Below are positions 10,972-18,711 of a stretch of DNA of 64,000 bases, one piece after another. Each line of letters starts with the position of its first letter. The first letter of the stretch is position 1. The stretch is from Mesorhizobium huakuii. Its GTDB lineage: Bacteria; Pseudomonadota; Alphaproteobacteria; Rhizobiales; Rhizobiaceae. Below the pieces are notes generated by a model, which worked only from the letters and a program-made list of their open reading frames with translations, had not been told where the DNA came from and searched no databases. The stretch lies in contig NZ_BSNY01000021.1 in assembly GCF_030160235.1 (NCBI RefSeq), positions 1 to 64,000 on the forward strand, written 5' to 3'. Both the position numbers and the translations under genes were made by a program.

Positions 10972-11071
10972 CGAGGAGCCTCCCGGTATTCTGAAAGAGA
11001 AAGCGCAACGGCGAAAACACCGCGTTGCGCTATGTTGGCAAAAAATACGGCACGTTTGCGGCTACGACTAT

Positions 11072-11099
11072 CGGCAGAGGATTAATCCTCCGTTTGCCG
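11072..11099. promoter_or_regulatory. Palindrome upstream of degP
   Basis: GAGGATTAATCCTC (11077-11090) is a perfect 14-bp palindrome flanked by CGGCA (11072-11076) and TGCCG (11095-11099), which extend the stem across a 4-nt bulge. It sits in the 148-bp gap between DUF2065 and degP, about 100 bp before the degP start. It could be an operator or a weak terminator of the hfl operon; no T-tract is seen. Confidence 0.4.
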
Positions 11100-11119
11100 T
11101 GGACGAAAACCGGCCATTC

Positions 11120-11308
11120 CTATCCGGCCCGCACCAGCCAGACGATGCCGACACCGATGGCGATTGCGACCAGCCCGGCGATCCGCAATGCGTTCTCCGG
11201 CATCGACAGCACCTCGCCCGCAAGCTTCCTCGCAAAACCGGGAAAGCCGCCATAGACCAGGCCCTCTATCACGAGGACCAGGCCTATTGCCGCGAAAAAG
11301 TCCTGCAC
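11120..11308 (-). CDS. DUF2065 (YjeT-like) small membrane protein
   Basis: 62-residue inner-membrane protein with two hydrophobic helices (about 5-25 and 41-60) and a conserved GLVYGGFP turn. DUF2065/YjeT proteins are regularly encoded beside hflK-hflC; their function is not established. It begins 3 nt after the hflC stop and is therefore part of that operon. Confidence 0.85.
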   Translation of the reverse strand: MQDFFAAIGLVLVIEGLVYGGFPGFARKLAGEVLSMPENALRIAGLVAIAIGVGIVWLVRAG

Positions 11309-11311
11309 CGG

Positions 11312-12280
11312 CTATTTCTGGCCGGTGCTGGGTTGTGTCGTCGGTGCGGCGGGTGCCGTTGCCGGTGCGGCAGGTCCCGCCGGCTTCGCCGGTCCTTCCT
11401 TGCCGTCGGGATCGCGGAAGTAGCGGAAGAACTCCGAACTCGGCGACAGCACCATGGTCGTCCCTGTGCTGTCCAGCGCCGTGCCGTAGGCATTCATCGA
11501 CCGGTAGAAGTCGAAGAAGGCCGGGTCGCGCTTGTAGGCATCCGCGAAGGTGGCGCTGCGCTGGGCTTCGCCCTCGCCGCGCAGGATCTCGGACTCCTTC
11601 TGCGCTTCGGCAACGATCTCGACCACTTCACGATCGGCACGTGCCGTGATGCGCTGTGCCGCTTCATTGCCGCGTGCCCGAAGCCGGGCGGCCTCGGCCA
11701 GACGTTCCGCCTTCATGCGGTCGTAGGTCTGCTGTGAAACCTCGGCCGTGAGGTCGGTGCGGCGGATGCGGACATCCTCGATCTGCAGGCCGAGCGAGGT
11801 GGCGTCGGGCCGGAGCTGATCGCGCACCTCGCGCATCATCACGGCACGCTGTTCCGAGAGCGCCGCCTCGAAGTCGCGCAGGCCGTAGACGCGGCGCAAG
11901 GCAGCGTCGAGACGCGTCCTCAGCCGCGCCTCGGCCAGTTCGATCTGACCGGACACGGCGGCACGGAAGACGCGCGGATCCGAGATGCGATAGGCGATGA
12001 AGGCATCGACCTCATAGAACTTGCCGCCCGACACCTGGACGCGGATGTTGTCCAGGTCGAAGCGCAACACCCTGTTCTCGATCAGTTGCACCGTGTCGGC
12101 GTCGAAGAACGAGAACGGCGCCTTGAAATAGATGCCGGGCTCGCTCTTGACGTCGACGATTTCGCCGAACCTCAACACCAGCGCCTGCTGGCGTGCGTTG
12201 ACCACGAAGACCGAGGAATAGATCAGGAAAAGGACGACCGCCGCGATGACGGCGAAAATGGGGAGACGGTTGGCCATCAC
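11312..12280 (-). CDS. hflC: FtsH-protease modulator HflC
   Basis: 322-residue stomatin/prohibitin-family protein. One N-terminal membrane anchor (about 5-25) is followed by an SPFH domain and a long periplasmic coiled coil rich in Arg, Glu and Ala (about 170-240). With HflK it forms a large cage around FtsH and controls degradation of membrane proteins. The C-terminus is Pro/Ala-rich (about 290-322). Its start overlaps the hflK stop as ATGA. Length is close to the family norm apart from the low-complexity tail. Confidence 0.94.
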   Translation of the reverse strand: MMANRLPIFAVIAAVVLFLIYSSVFVVNARQQALVLRFGEIVDVKSEPGIYFKAPFSFFDADTVQLIENRVLRFDLDNIRVQVSGGKFYEVDAFIAYRISDPRVFRAAVSGQIELAEARLRTRLDAALRRVYGLRDFEAALSEQRAVMMREVRDQLRPDATSLGLQIEDVRIRRTDLTAEVSQQTYDRMKAERLAEAARLRARGNEAAQRITARADREVVEIVAEAQKESEILRGEGEAQRSATFADAYKRDPAFFDFYRSMNAYGTALDSTGTTMVLSPSSEFFRYFRDPDGKEGPAKPAGPAAPATAPAAPTTQPSTGQK

Positions 12281-13392
12281 TGGGTACCTCCCGTGTTCGC
12301 GGCAGGTGCGGCCGGAGCCGGCGGTTTGGACTGCAATGCCGGCAGCGGCAGATAGGGCACGACACCCTGTCCGTTGCCCTGCTCGACGATGACCTTGCTC
12401 GAGTCCTTCAGAACCTTCTCCATGGTTTCCAGATAGAGGCGCTTTCGGGTTACATCCGGCGCCTTGGCGTATTCGTCATAGACCGAGATGAAGCGCTGGG
12501 CCTCACCTTCGGCTTCCTGCACCACACGGTTCTTGTAGGCGGCCGCGTCTTCGCGGATCTGTGCCGCCTCGCCACGCGCCTGGCCAAGCTTCTGGTTGGA
12601 ATACTGGTTGGCCTGCTCGACGAACTTGTCCTCGTCCTGCTCGGCGCGCTGCACCTCGTCGAACGCATCGGCCACCTCGCGTGGCGGTGCCGCATCCTCG
12701 ATCGACACGGCATTGACGTTGAGACCGGCCTTGTAGCCGTCCAGCGTCGACTGGATGATTTCGCGTACCGACGCGGCTATGCCCTGGCGGTCGTCGCGGA
12801 AGATGTCCTGTGCCGGCCGGCGGCCGACGGCTTCGCGCATGGCGCTTTCGGCAACCTGCCGCAGCATGCCGTCCGGATCGGAGACGTCGAACAGATAGGC
12901 GCGGGGATCGGAGACCTGGTAGGCCACCGAAAACTGCACATTGACGATGTTCTGATCGCCCGACAGCATCAGGCCGTTGCCGCTGGTGTTGCCGCCGCCA
13001 ATGTCGACGAGCTGCTCGGAAATCTTGGCCGTTTCGACGGTTTCAAGCGGCCACCAATGGAAATGCAGGCCAGGCTGGGAGAGTTCGGGCTTCGGCTTGC
13101 CGAAGCGCAGCTCGACCGCGACCTCATCGGGCTGCACCGTATAGACCGCTTGGAAGGCCCACAGAACGACCAGCACCGCGGCGATCAGCCCGAACACCGC
13201 CGGACTGGCGCCACCGCCGCCGGGCAGAGCGCGCCGCAGCCGGTCCTGGCCGCGGCGGATGATGTCTTCGAGGTCGGGGGGCGACCCTTGCGGGCCGCTC
13301 GGCCCCTTTGGCCCTTGCCCCCAGGGCCCCTGATTGTTACCGCCGCCGCCCCACGGGCCGCCGCCTCCGCCACTCTTGTCGTTCCAGGGCAT
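12277..13392 (-). CDS. hflK: FtsH-protease modulator HflK
   Basis: 371-residue partner of HflC. The N-terminus is a cytoplasmic Gly/Pro/Trp-rich tail (about 1-55), typical of HflK, followed by one membrane helix (about 65-85), the SPFH domain and a coiled coil (about 245-290). The PDEVAVELRFGK segment marks the start of the SPFH domain. It heads hflK-hflC-DUF2065, downstream of folA on the same strand after a 169-bp gap. The complex surrounds FtsH at the inner membrane. Confidence 0.94.
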   Translation of the reverse strand: MPWNDKSGGGGGPWGGGGNNQGPWGQGPKGPSGPQGSPPDLEDIIRRGQDRLRRALPGGGGASPAVFGLIAAVLVVLWAFQAVYTVQPDEVAVELRFGKPKPELSQPGLHFHWWPLETVETAKISEQLVDIGGGNTSGNGLMLSGDQNIVNVQFSVAYQVSDPRAYLFDVSDPDGMLRQVAESAMREAVGRRPAQDIFRDDRQGIAASVREIIQSTLDGYKAGLNVNAVSIEDAAPPREVADAFDEVQRAEQDEDKFVEQANQYSNQKLGQARGEAAQIREDAAAYKNRVVQEAEGEAQRFISVYDEYAKAPDVTRKRLYLETMEKVLKDSSKVIVEQGNGQGVVPYLPLPALQSKPPAPAAPAANTGGTQ

Positions 13393-13561
13393 GAATGTCC
13401 TTTCGCTTGGAATTCCCTCAAGCGCCGGAGTTACGGCGCAAAATCCAGTGTTGTTCTTCTATAGGGACGCCACCGCACGCTTTCAACGCGATGCGCCGCC
13501 GACATCATCCGTTTTGGGCCGGTAGGGACCCTTTGTCGTCCTTCAATGCACCTTTTATCTA

Positions 13562-14080
13562 TCAAAGTATCTGGCGGCGGCGCTCATAAACCGAATAGCG
13601 CGTTGCATGGCTGTCCTTTTCCCCGGCCGGAACCTCCTGCGAACTGACCACGCGCCATGTCTCGGCGTCGATCGGCGGGAAATGCGCGTCGCCATCGACG
13701 GCGGCCAGCACATGGGTGACGTGCAGCCGGTCGGCCAGCGGCAGCGCCTGGGCATAGATCTGACCGCCGCCGATGACGCAGGCCTCGTCCACGCCGGTCA
13801 TGCAGCGTGCGCGCACCGCTGCCAGCTGAATCGCGGCCTCCAGCGTATGCGCCACCTCGACGCCCTCGGCGCGCCAGCTCTTGTCGCGGGTGACGACGAT
13901 GTTGAGCCGGCCCGGCAGCGGACGGCCGATGCCTTCATAGGTCTTGCGGCCCATGATGATGGGTTTGCCCATCGTGTCGGCCTTGAAGCGCTTGAGATCG
14001 GTGGAGAGCCGCCAGGGCAGTCCGCCATCCCGCCCGATCACGCCGTTCTCGGCGATGGCGACGTAGATTGCGACATGCAT
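13562..14080 (-). CDS. folA: Dihydrofolate reductase
   Basis: 172-residue DHFR reducing dihydrofolate to tetrahydrofolate with NADPH. Visible motifs: the N-terminal AENGVIGRDGGLPWRLSTDLKRFK with the substrate-binding region, the MGRKTYEGIGRPLPGR cofactor motif, and GGGQIYAQALPLADRLHVTHV near residues 107-127. The start ATG shares one base with the stop of the DUF4424 gene (TGATG), implying coupling. thyA, its metabolic partner, is 15 kb away in this window rather than adjacent. Folate reduction is the certain role; no resistance-type feature is visible. Confidence 0.93.
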   Translation of the reverse strand: MHVAIYVAIAENGVIGRDGGLPWRLSTDLKRFKADTMGKPIIMGRKTYEGIGRPLPGRLNIVVTRDKSWRAEGVEVAHTLEAAIQLAAVRARCMTGVDEACVIGGGQIYAQALPLADRLHVTHVLAAVDGDAHFPPIDAETWRVVSSQEVPAGEKDSHATRYSVYERRRQIL

Positions 14081-15096
14081 CAGTTCGCGTCCCCGCCATT
14101 GCTGTCCGATGGTTGGAGCAGCAGGATATCGATGTCGTGTTCCGGGTAATAATCGTTCGCGGTCATCTCGAAGGTTGTCGGCCCGACCTTTTTGACATTG
14201 TCGCCGCAGAACGAGACCAGGGCTTTTGGATTGCCCTTGTCGATGGTCAGCTTGAACTTGCCGATCGTGCCCGCCGCCCAGTTGCCGCCGGTGGTCAGGA
14301 TATAGGCGATCCGGCTTTCATAATATTTGGGATAGCCGTCCGGATTGTCCTTCGCCGCCTCGCGCACCGCGTTCTCGAACGTGTCGTCCATGCAGTAGCG
14401 GGACTTGTATGTCGCATACTGCCCCTGGAACTGGCCGTCATAGAAGAAGCTGACCGACGACGTGCCGCCGACGCTCGGCTTGTAGCGATGGGAAACGTGA
14501 ACGTCCTTGTTGGCCGGAAAGGTCGAGCGCCACCAGTAGGTCGAGCGCAATTGCCAGAACGGCGCATAGGTGGATTTCATGCCGCTGCCGTCATCGGCGG
14601 TGTCCTGGATGATGATGCCGCGATTGACCCAGTCATCGGCCACCGCTTGCGGCAGCTTCGCCAATGCCGCCTTGGCCGCATCGCCGAACGGGTTGAACGG
14701 CACATTCTGCGCCTTGAGATCGGCGCTGATGTCGATGCCGAGCGCGAATACCTTCTGCTCGAGCTGAGGCTTTGCCGCGACACCGTCGATCGTCACCTCG
14801 AAACCGAGGAAATTGTCGCTCTGATTTTCGGGGATGGCAGGCATTTCTTCGGGATCGCCCGAAATGTCGGGCATCGGGAAGGCGACGATCGCGTCGACAT
14901 CCCGATCGGTGTTGTTGTGGAAGACGTAGTCGACCGTCACCTTTTCAGGCGAGATGAAGAGATCCTCGCTTTGCATCGCGACCGCATCGCTGCGCGACAG
15001 GATCAGGCCGCCTGTGCCGAGTTCGGCAACCGAATCGTTGGCCAATGCGGGAGCTGCCGAGAGCGCCAGCGCCGCAGTCAGAACATATCGCAACAT
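14080..15096 (-). CDS. DUF4424-type exported protein
   Basis: 338-residue secreted protein. The signal peptide is clear (residues 1-19, cleavage at ALA-NDS). The mature part begins with a GGLILSRSDAVAMQSEDLFIS segment and matches my memory of DUF4424, a family of exported proteins with no known function. Two-cysteine segments (YKSRYCMDD and VSFCGDN) could form a disulfide. It lies immediately before folA with 1-nt overlap. Periplasmic or surface location is inferred from the signal; nothing in the sequence indicates catalysis. Confidence 0.75.
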   Translation of the reverse strand: MLRYVLTAALALSAAPALANDSVAELGTGGLILSRSDAVAMQSEDLFISPEKVTVDYVFHNNTDRDVDAIVAFPMPDISGDPEEMPAIPENQSDNFLGFEVTIDGVAAKPQLEQKVFALGIDISADLKAQNVPFNPFGDAAKAALAKLPQAVADDWVNRGIIIQDTADDGSGMKSTYAPFWQLRSTYWWRSTFPANKDVHVSHRYKPSVGGTSSVSFFYDGQFQGQYATYKSRYCMDDTFENAVREAAKDNPDGYPKYYESRIAYILTTGGNWAAGTIGKFKLTIDKGNPKALVSFCGDNVKKVGPTTFEMTANDYYPEHDIDILLLQPSDSNGGDAN

Positions 15097-15184
15097 CGAA
15101 GCCCCCTCGGCAAGAATGCCCTGAAGACCCTAGCCGTTTCAGTGTGGCGTTTCAAAGCCCTTCCGCATCCGCGGACGCTCCAAA

Positions 15185-15258
15185 GCGGTCTGGACACGCT
15201 AAGCGGCGGTCTGGACACGCAAAGCAGCGGTCTGGACACGCAAAGCAGCGGTCTGGAC
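15185..15258. repeat. 21-bp tandem repeat, 3.5 copies
   Basis: Three 21-bp units starting GCGGTCTGGACACGC at 15185, 15206 and 15227, plus a partial unit (GCGGTCTGGAC) at 15248-15258. Units two and three are identical; the first differs at a few positions. The tract sits in the 194-bp gap between the divergent DUF4424 and cobF genes, ending about 32 bp before the cobF ATG, a position suited to a regulatory array. Confidence 0.9.
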
Positions 15259-15290
15259 TAACAGCTTCCGATCGGGCAGGAGTTCGCCCC

Positions 15291-16067
15291 ATGCGCAAGC
15301 TTCTCGTCATCGGCATCGGCGCCGGCAATCCCAACCACATGACCGTTCAGGCCATAGCAGGCCTGAACCGTGCCGACGTGCTGTTCATCCCCGACAAAGG
15401 CGCTGGTAAAAACGACCTTGCCGAATTGCGGCGCGAGATCTGCGACCGCTTCGTCACCAACCCGAAATCGCGCCGCGTCGAATTCGACGTGCCGGTCCGC
15501 GCCGAGCCGACGTCTTCCTACCGCTCGACCGTCGACGACTGGCACGAAGCCATCGCCGCCATCTACGAAGCCCTGATCCGCGACGAGATTTCGGAGAATG
15601 GCTGCGGCGCCTTCCTGATCTGGGGCGATCCTTCGCTCTACGACAGCGCGCTGCGCATTCTCGAGCGGGTCCGCCTGAGGGAGAATGTCGCCTTCGAGCT
15701 GGAGGTCATCCCCGGCATCACCGCCATCCAGGCGCTCGCCGCCGGCCACAAGATGGCGCTGAACCGCATCGGCGATTCGATCCTGGTCACCACCGGCCGC
15801 AGGCTGACGGAAGAAGGCCTGGCCAGCAACGCCGGCAGCACGGTCGTCATGCTGGACGGCAAATGCGCCTTCAACACGCTCGCCGACCCGGATGTCGTCA
15901 TCCATTGGGGCGCCTATCTCGGCACGCCGGACGAGATCATCGTCTCCGGCCGCCTCGGCGATGTCGGCACCGAGATCGAAAAGGTCCGGGAGGAAGCCCG
16001 CCGGCAAAAGGGCTGGATCATGGACACCTATCTGCTGCGCAAGCCCGGCGAGCCCGAAGATATCTAG
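15291..16067 (+). CDS. cobF: Precorrin-6A synthase (deacetylating)
   Basis: 258-residue SAM-dependent methyltransferase of the aerobic cobalamin pathway: methylates C-1 of precorrin-5 and releases acetate. The N-terminus LLVIGIGAGNPNHMTVQA is the SAM-binding start of the family, and LIWGDPSLYDSALRILE and LEVIPGITAIQALAA are the further conserved blocks. An AGGAG at 15279-15283, 7 nt upstream, decides the ATG at 15291. It stands alone, away from other cob genes in this window. No cobalamin riboswitch is recognisable upstream; the 21-bp repeats are the only notable structure there. Confidence 0.92.
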   Translation: MRKLLVIGIGAGNPNHMTVQAIAGLNRADVLFIPDKGAGKNDLAELRREICDRFVTNPKSRRVEFDVPVRAEPTSSYRSTVDDWHEAIAAIYEALIRDEISENGCGAFLIWGDPSLYDSALRILERVRLRENVAFELEVIPGITAIQALAAGHKMALNRIGDSILVTTGRRLTEEGLASNAGSTVVMLDGKCAFNTLADPDVVIHWGAYLGTPDEIIVSGRLGDVGTEIEKVREEARRQKGWIMDTYLLRKPGEPEDI

Positions 16068-16399
16068 CCACCGGCCTGCAGTTGCCACGGCAGGCGGGTA
16101 ACAGGACCGGCGAGACGGATTGGCGATCCGCAAGAGTTAGAAAAAACAGCGTTTTATGCTAACTTGATAATCAAGCATCGCCTGGCGGAGCCCGTTCGCC
16201 TGGCGTATGTCACACATATTGACGTTAAATTCACAGAATTGTATGATCAGTTGGCCGGTTCGAATCCTGCCGCTGTGTCATCGGCGGCCCGCAATCGGCA
16301 ATGGCGGATCCCGGCGAGGATGATTTCCATGATGTTCAGCGCCACCCTCGTTCGGGACCAATTCGCAACGCGTACCGGCTCACGCTGAACGGGATCATC
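16068..16399 (+). promoter_or_regulatory. Control region of the polyol kinase operon
   Basis: 332 bp without a gene. A sigma-70-type promoter reads TTGACG (16219-16224), 17-bp spacer, TATGAT (16242-16247), with TCACA boxes before it (16210-16214) and in the spacer (16231-16235). The same arrangement recurs at 20610-20647. The leader to the kinase start is about 145 nt. A tRNA T-arm-like string at 16256-16270 has no matching tRNA body. Confidence 0.7.
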
Positions 16400-17938
16400 A
16401 TGTCCAGCCTCCTGCTTGGGATCGACAACGGTCTGACGGTGACGAAGGCAGTGATCTTCGATGCCGGCGGCACGCAGCTGTCGGTGGCCAGGCGCCGTGT
16501 GCCGCAATCGATGCCGCATCCCCGCTGGGTCGAACGCGACATGCTGGGCCTCTGGCAGGCGACCGCCGAGGCGATCAGGGAAGCCATTGCCCTGAGCGGA
16601 AGGCCGGCTCTCGACATCAAGGCCGTGGCGGCGACCGCGCATGGCGACGGGCTGTACCTGCTCGACAGGAACCACCGGCCCCTCGGCCCCGGCATCCTGT
16701 CGCTCGACAGCCGCGCCGGCGAGATCGTCGATGAATGGGCAAAGGGATCGGTTTTTGCCGAGGCCCTCGCCCTGACCGGACAGGTTCCGCACGCTTCGGC
16801 GCCATCGGCGATACTGGCCTGGCTGAAAAAGCACGCTCCCGACCGCTTCAGCCGGATCGGCCATATCGTCGGTTGCAAGGACTGGCTGCGCTTTTGCCTG
16901 ACCGGCACCGTCGGCACCGACCTGACCGAGGCTAGCACCTCGTTCACCGACGTTCGCACGCAAGCCTACGCGTCGGAGGCGATGCGCATCTTTGGCCTGG
17001 AAGAGCTGTTGACGGCTTTGCCCGGGGTTGCGCATTCGGCCGACATTGTCGGCTACGCCACCGCCGAAGCGGCCGCACTGACCGGGCTTGCGGAAGGCAC
17101 CCCGGTCGCTTGCGGCCTGCATGACGTCACCGCCTCGGCGCTTGGCATCGGCGGCCACGAGGAGGGCGTGGTCAGCATCGTGGCCGGCACCTACTCGATC
17201 AATGAAGTGGTCTCCGCCGAGCCGCGTACCGACCAGCGCTGGTTCTGCCGCAACGCCATCGACCGCGGCCGCTGGAACAACATGTCGATCTCGCCGGCCT
17301 CGACGGCGAACTACGACTGGTTCCTCGACACGCTCTGCCGCGCCGAACAGGACGAGGCCAAAAAGACCGGCGGCTCGATCCACGAGATGCTGGCGGCCGA
17401 AATCGACATCGCGCTGAAGAAGCCGTCGACCCTGCTCTTCCATCCCTATCTGTTCGGCTCGCCCTACGGCAACGCCGCCAGCGCCAGCTTCGTCGGCTTG
17501 CGCGGCTGGCACGACCGTGGCGACATGCTGAAGGCGGTGCTGGAAGGCATCGCCTTCAACCACCGCAGCCATGTCGAAGCCCTGCGCGACGGCTTTGCAG
17601 TTCGCGAGGTGCGGCTGACCGGCGGCGGCTCGCGCAATCCGGCTATCGCGCAGATGTTCGCCGACGTGCTCGCCGTGCCGGTCACCGTCACCTCGACCGA
17701 CGAGGCGGCCGCCTACGGCGCCGCCCTCTGCGCCGGTGCGGCAGTCGGCCTGTTCGCCTCGCCGCAGGAGGGCGCGCGCGCCACCTGCACGGTGAGCCGC
17801 GAATATCGCCCGGACCCGGCGCGCAGTGCCGTCTTCGACGAGCGCTATTCCACCTATGGCCGCATTGCCGAACAGCTCAGGCCGAAATGGGCGGAAATCG
17901 AGAGCCTTGCAGGGCAAGAAATGGGGGGCACAGCATGA
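16400..17938 (+). CDS. FGGY-family carbohydrate kinase, erythritol-kinase-like
   Basis: 512-residue sugar or polyol kinase of the FGGY/ASKHA fold. The phosphate-1 motif LGIDNGLTVTKAVIFD is at 6-21; the C-terminal FGGY signature region reads VLEGIAFNHRSHVEALR and LTGGGSRNPAIAQMFADVL. The GIDNGLTVTKAVIFD opening and the pairing with a GlpD-like dehydrogenase recall EryA of Brucella and rhizobia, which phosphorylates erythritol; xylulose or another polyol remains possible. The ATG at 16400 (upstream ACGGGA) is chosen. It heads a three-gene operon joined by 4-nt overlaps. Confidence 0.82.
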   Translation: MSSLLLGIDNGLTVTKAVIFDAGGTQLSVARRRVPQSMPHPRWVERDMLGLWQATAEAIREAIALSGRPALDIKAVAATAHGDGLYLLDRNHRPLGPGILSLDSRAGEIVDEWAKGSVFAEALALTGQVPHASAPSAILAWLKKHAPDRFSRIGHIVGCKDWLRFCLTGTVGTDLTEASTSFTDVRTQAYASEAMRIFGLEELLTALPGVAHSADIVGYATAEAAALTGLAEGTPVACGLHDVTASALGIGGHEEGVVSIVAGTYSINEVVSAEPRTDQRWFCRNAIDRGRWNNMSISPASTANYDWFLDTLCRAEQDEAKKTGGSIHEMLAAEIDIALKKPSTLLFHPYLFGSPYGNAASASFVGLRGWHDRGDMLKAVLEGIAFNHRSHVEALRDGFAVREVRLTGGGSRNPAIAQMFADVLAVPVTVTSTDEAAAYGAALCAGAAVGLFASPQEGARATCTVSREYRPDPARSAVFDERYSTYGRIAEQLRPKWAEIESLAGQEMGGTA

Positions 17939-18711
17939 TCAAGGCCGACGAACGGCGCGAAGAGATCGCCGAATACGTGATTAAGCTCGGCCAGGTGCGC
18001 ATCGACGATCTGGTCGAGCATTTCGGCGTGTCGCGCATGACCATCCACCGCCACATCGACCAGCTGGCGCATCAAGGCGTGCTGCGCAAGCTGCATGGCG
18101 CCGTCACCGTGCAGCCATCCGGCCTCTACGAAAGCGCCTTCCGCTACCGGGTGACGGTTGGGCGGGCGGAAAAGGACGCGCTGGCCCGCGCCGCGATGGA
18201 TTATGTCGAGCCGGGACAGGCGGTGATCCTGGACGATTCGACCACGGCGAACGCCGTGGCGCCGCTGCTGCTCGAGGTCACGCCACTGACCGTCATCACC
18301 AACAGCGTGTCGACGGCGGCATTGCTGACCAATGTCGACGACATCGACTTCATCTGCCTCGGCGGCCAGTACCATCGCACCTACAACGCCTATATCGGCA
18401 TCGTCTGCGAGAATGCGATCTCGCGGCTGCGCGCCAATCTCTTGATCTGCTCGGCCTCCGCGATCAGCGGCACCACGGCCTTCATCCAGGACCAGCACGT
18501 GGTGCGGGTCAAGCAGGCGATGATGGCGGCGGCGATCAGGCGCATCCTCCTGGTCGACCATTCCAAGTTCGACAAGGTGGCCCTGCACGTGCTCGACGAC
18601 CTCATCAGCTTCGAGGCGGTCCTGGTCACCGACGGCATCAGCGACAAGCATGCGCAAAAGCTGGAGCAGGCCGGGGTGCAGTTGCGCGTGGTCAAGACGG
18701 CGAGGCCATGA
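17935..18711 (+). CDS. DeoR/GlpR-family repressor
   Basis: 258-residue regulator. A DeoR-type winged helix lies at about 5-58 (VRIDDLVEHFGVSRMTIHRHIDQL) and a DeoRC sugar-phosphate sensor domain follows, with DDSTTANAVAPLL near residue 97. Family members repress sugar or polyol operons and are released by a phosphorylated intermediate, here plausibly the product of the adjacent kinase. Overlaps the kinase stop and the dehydrogenase start by 4 nt each. It likely binds the repeated TCACA element in front of both transcription units (inference). Confidence 0.87.
   Translation: MIKADERREEIAEYVIKLGQVRIDDLVEHFGVSRMTIHRHIDQLAHQGVLRKLHGAVTVQPSGLYESAFRYRVTVGRAEKDALARAAMDYVEPGQAVILDDSTTANAVAPLLLEVTPLTVITNSVSTAALLTNVDDIDFICLGGQYHRTYNAYIGIVCENAISRLRANLLICSASAISGTTAFIQDQHVVRVKQAMMAAAIRRILLVDHSKFDKVALHVLDDLISFEAVLVTDGISDKHAQKLEQAGVQLRVVKTARP

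Noticed and set aside
15185-15258. 21-bp units as a CRISPR array
   Set aside because: The units are directly adjacent without unique spacers, and no cas gene is present.
15097-15290. Cobalamin riboswitch before cobF
   Set aside because: No B12-box-like sequence or multi-stem fold is seen; the gap is taken up by 21-bp repeats.
16240-16290. tRNA-like T-arm string (GGTTCGAATCC) before the kinase
   Set aside because: The T-stem has a mismatch, no 5' acceptor strand, D-arm or anticodon stem is found at the right distance, and the segment is occupied by a good promoter.
16301-16399. 33-codon N-terminal extension of the FGGY kinase
   Set aside because: The extension has no family match and the FGGY fold begins directly after the ATG at 16400.
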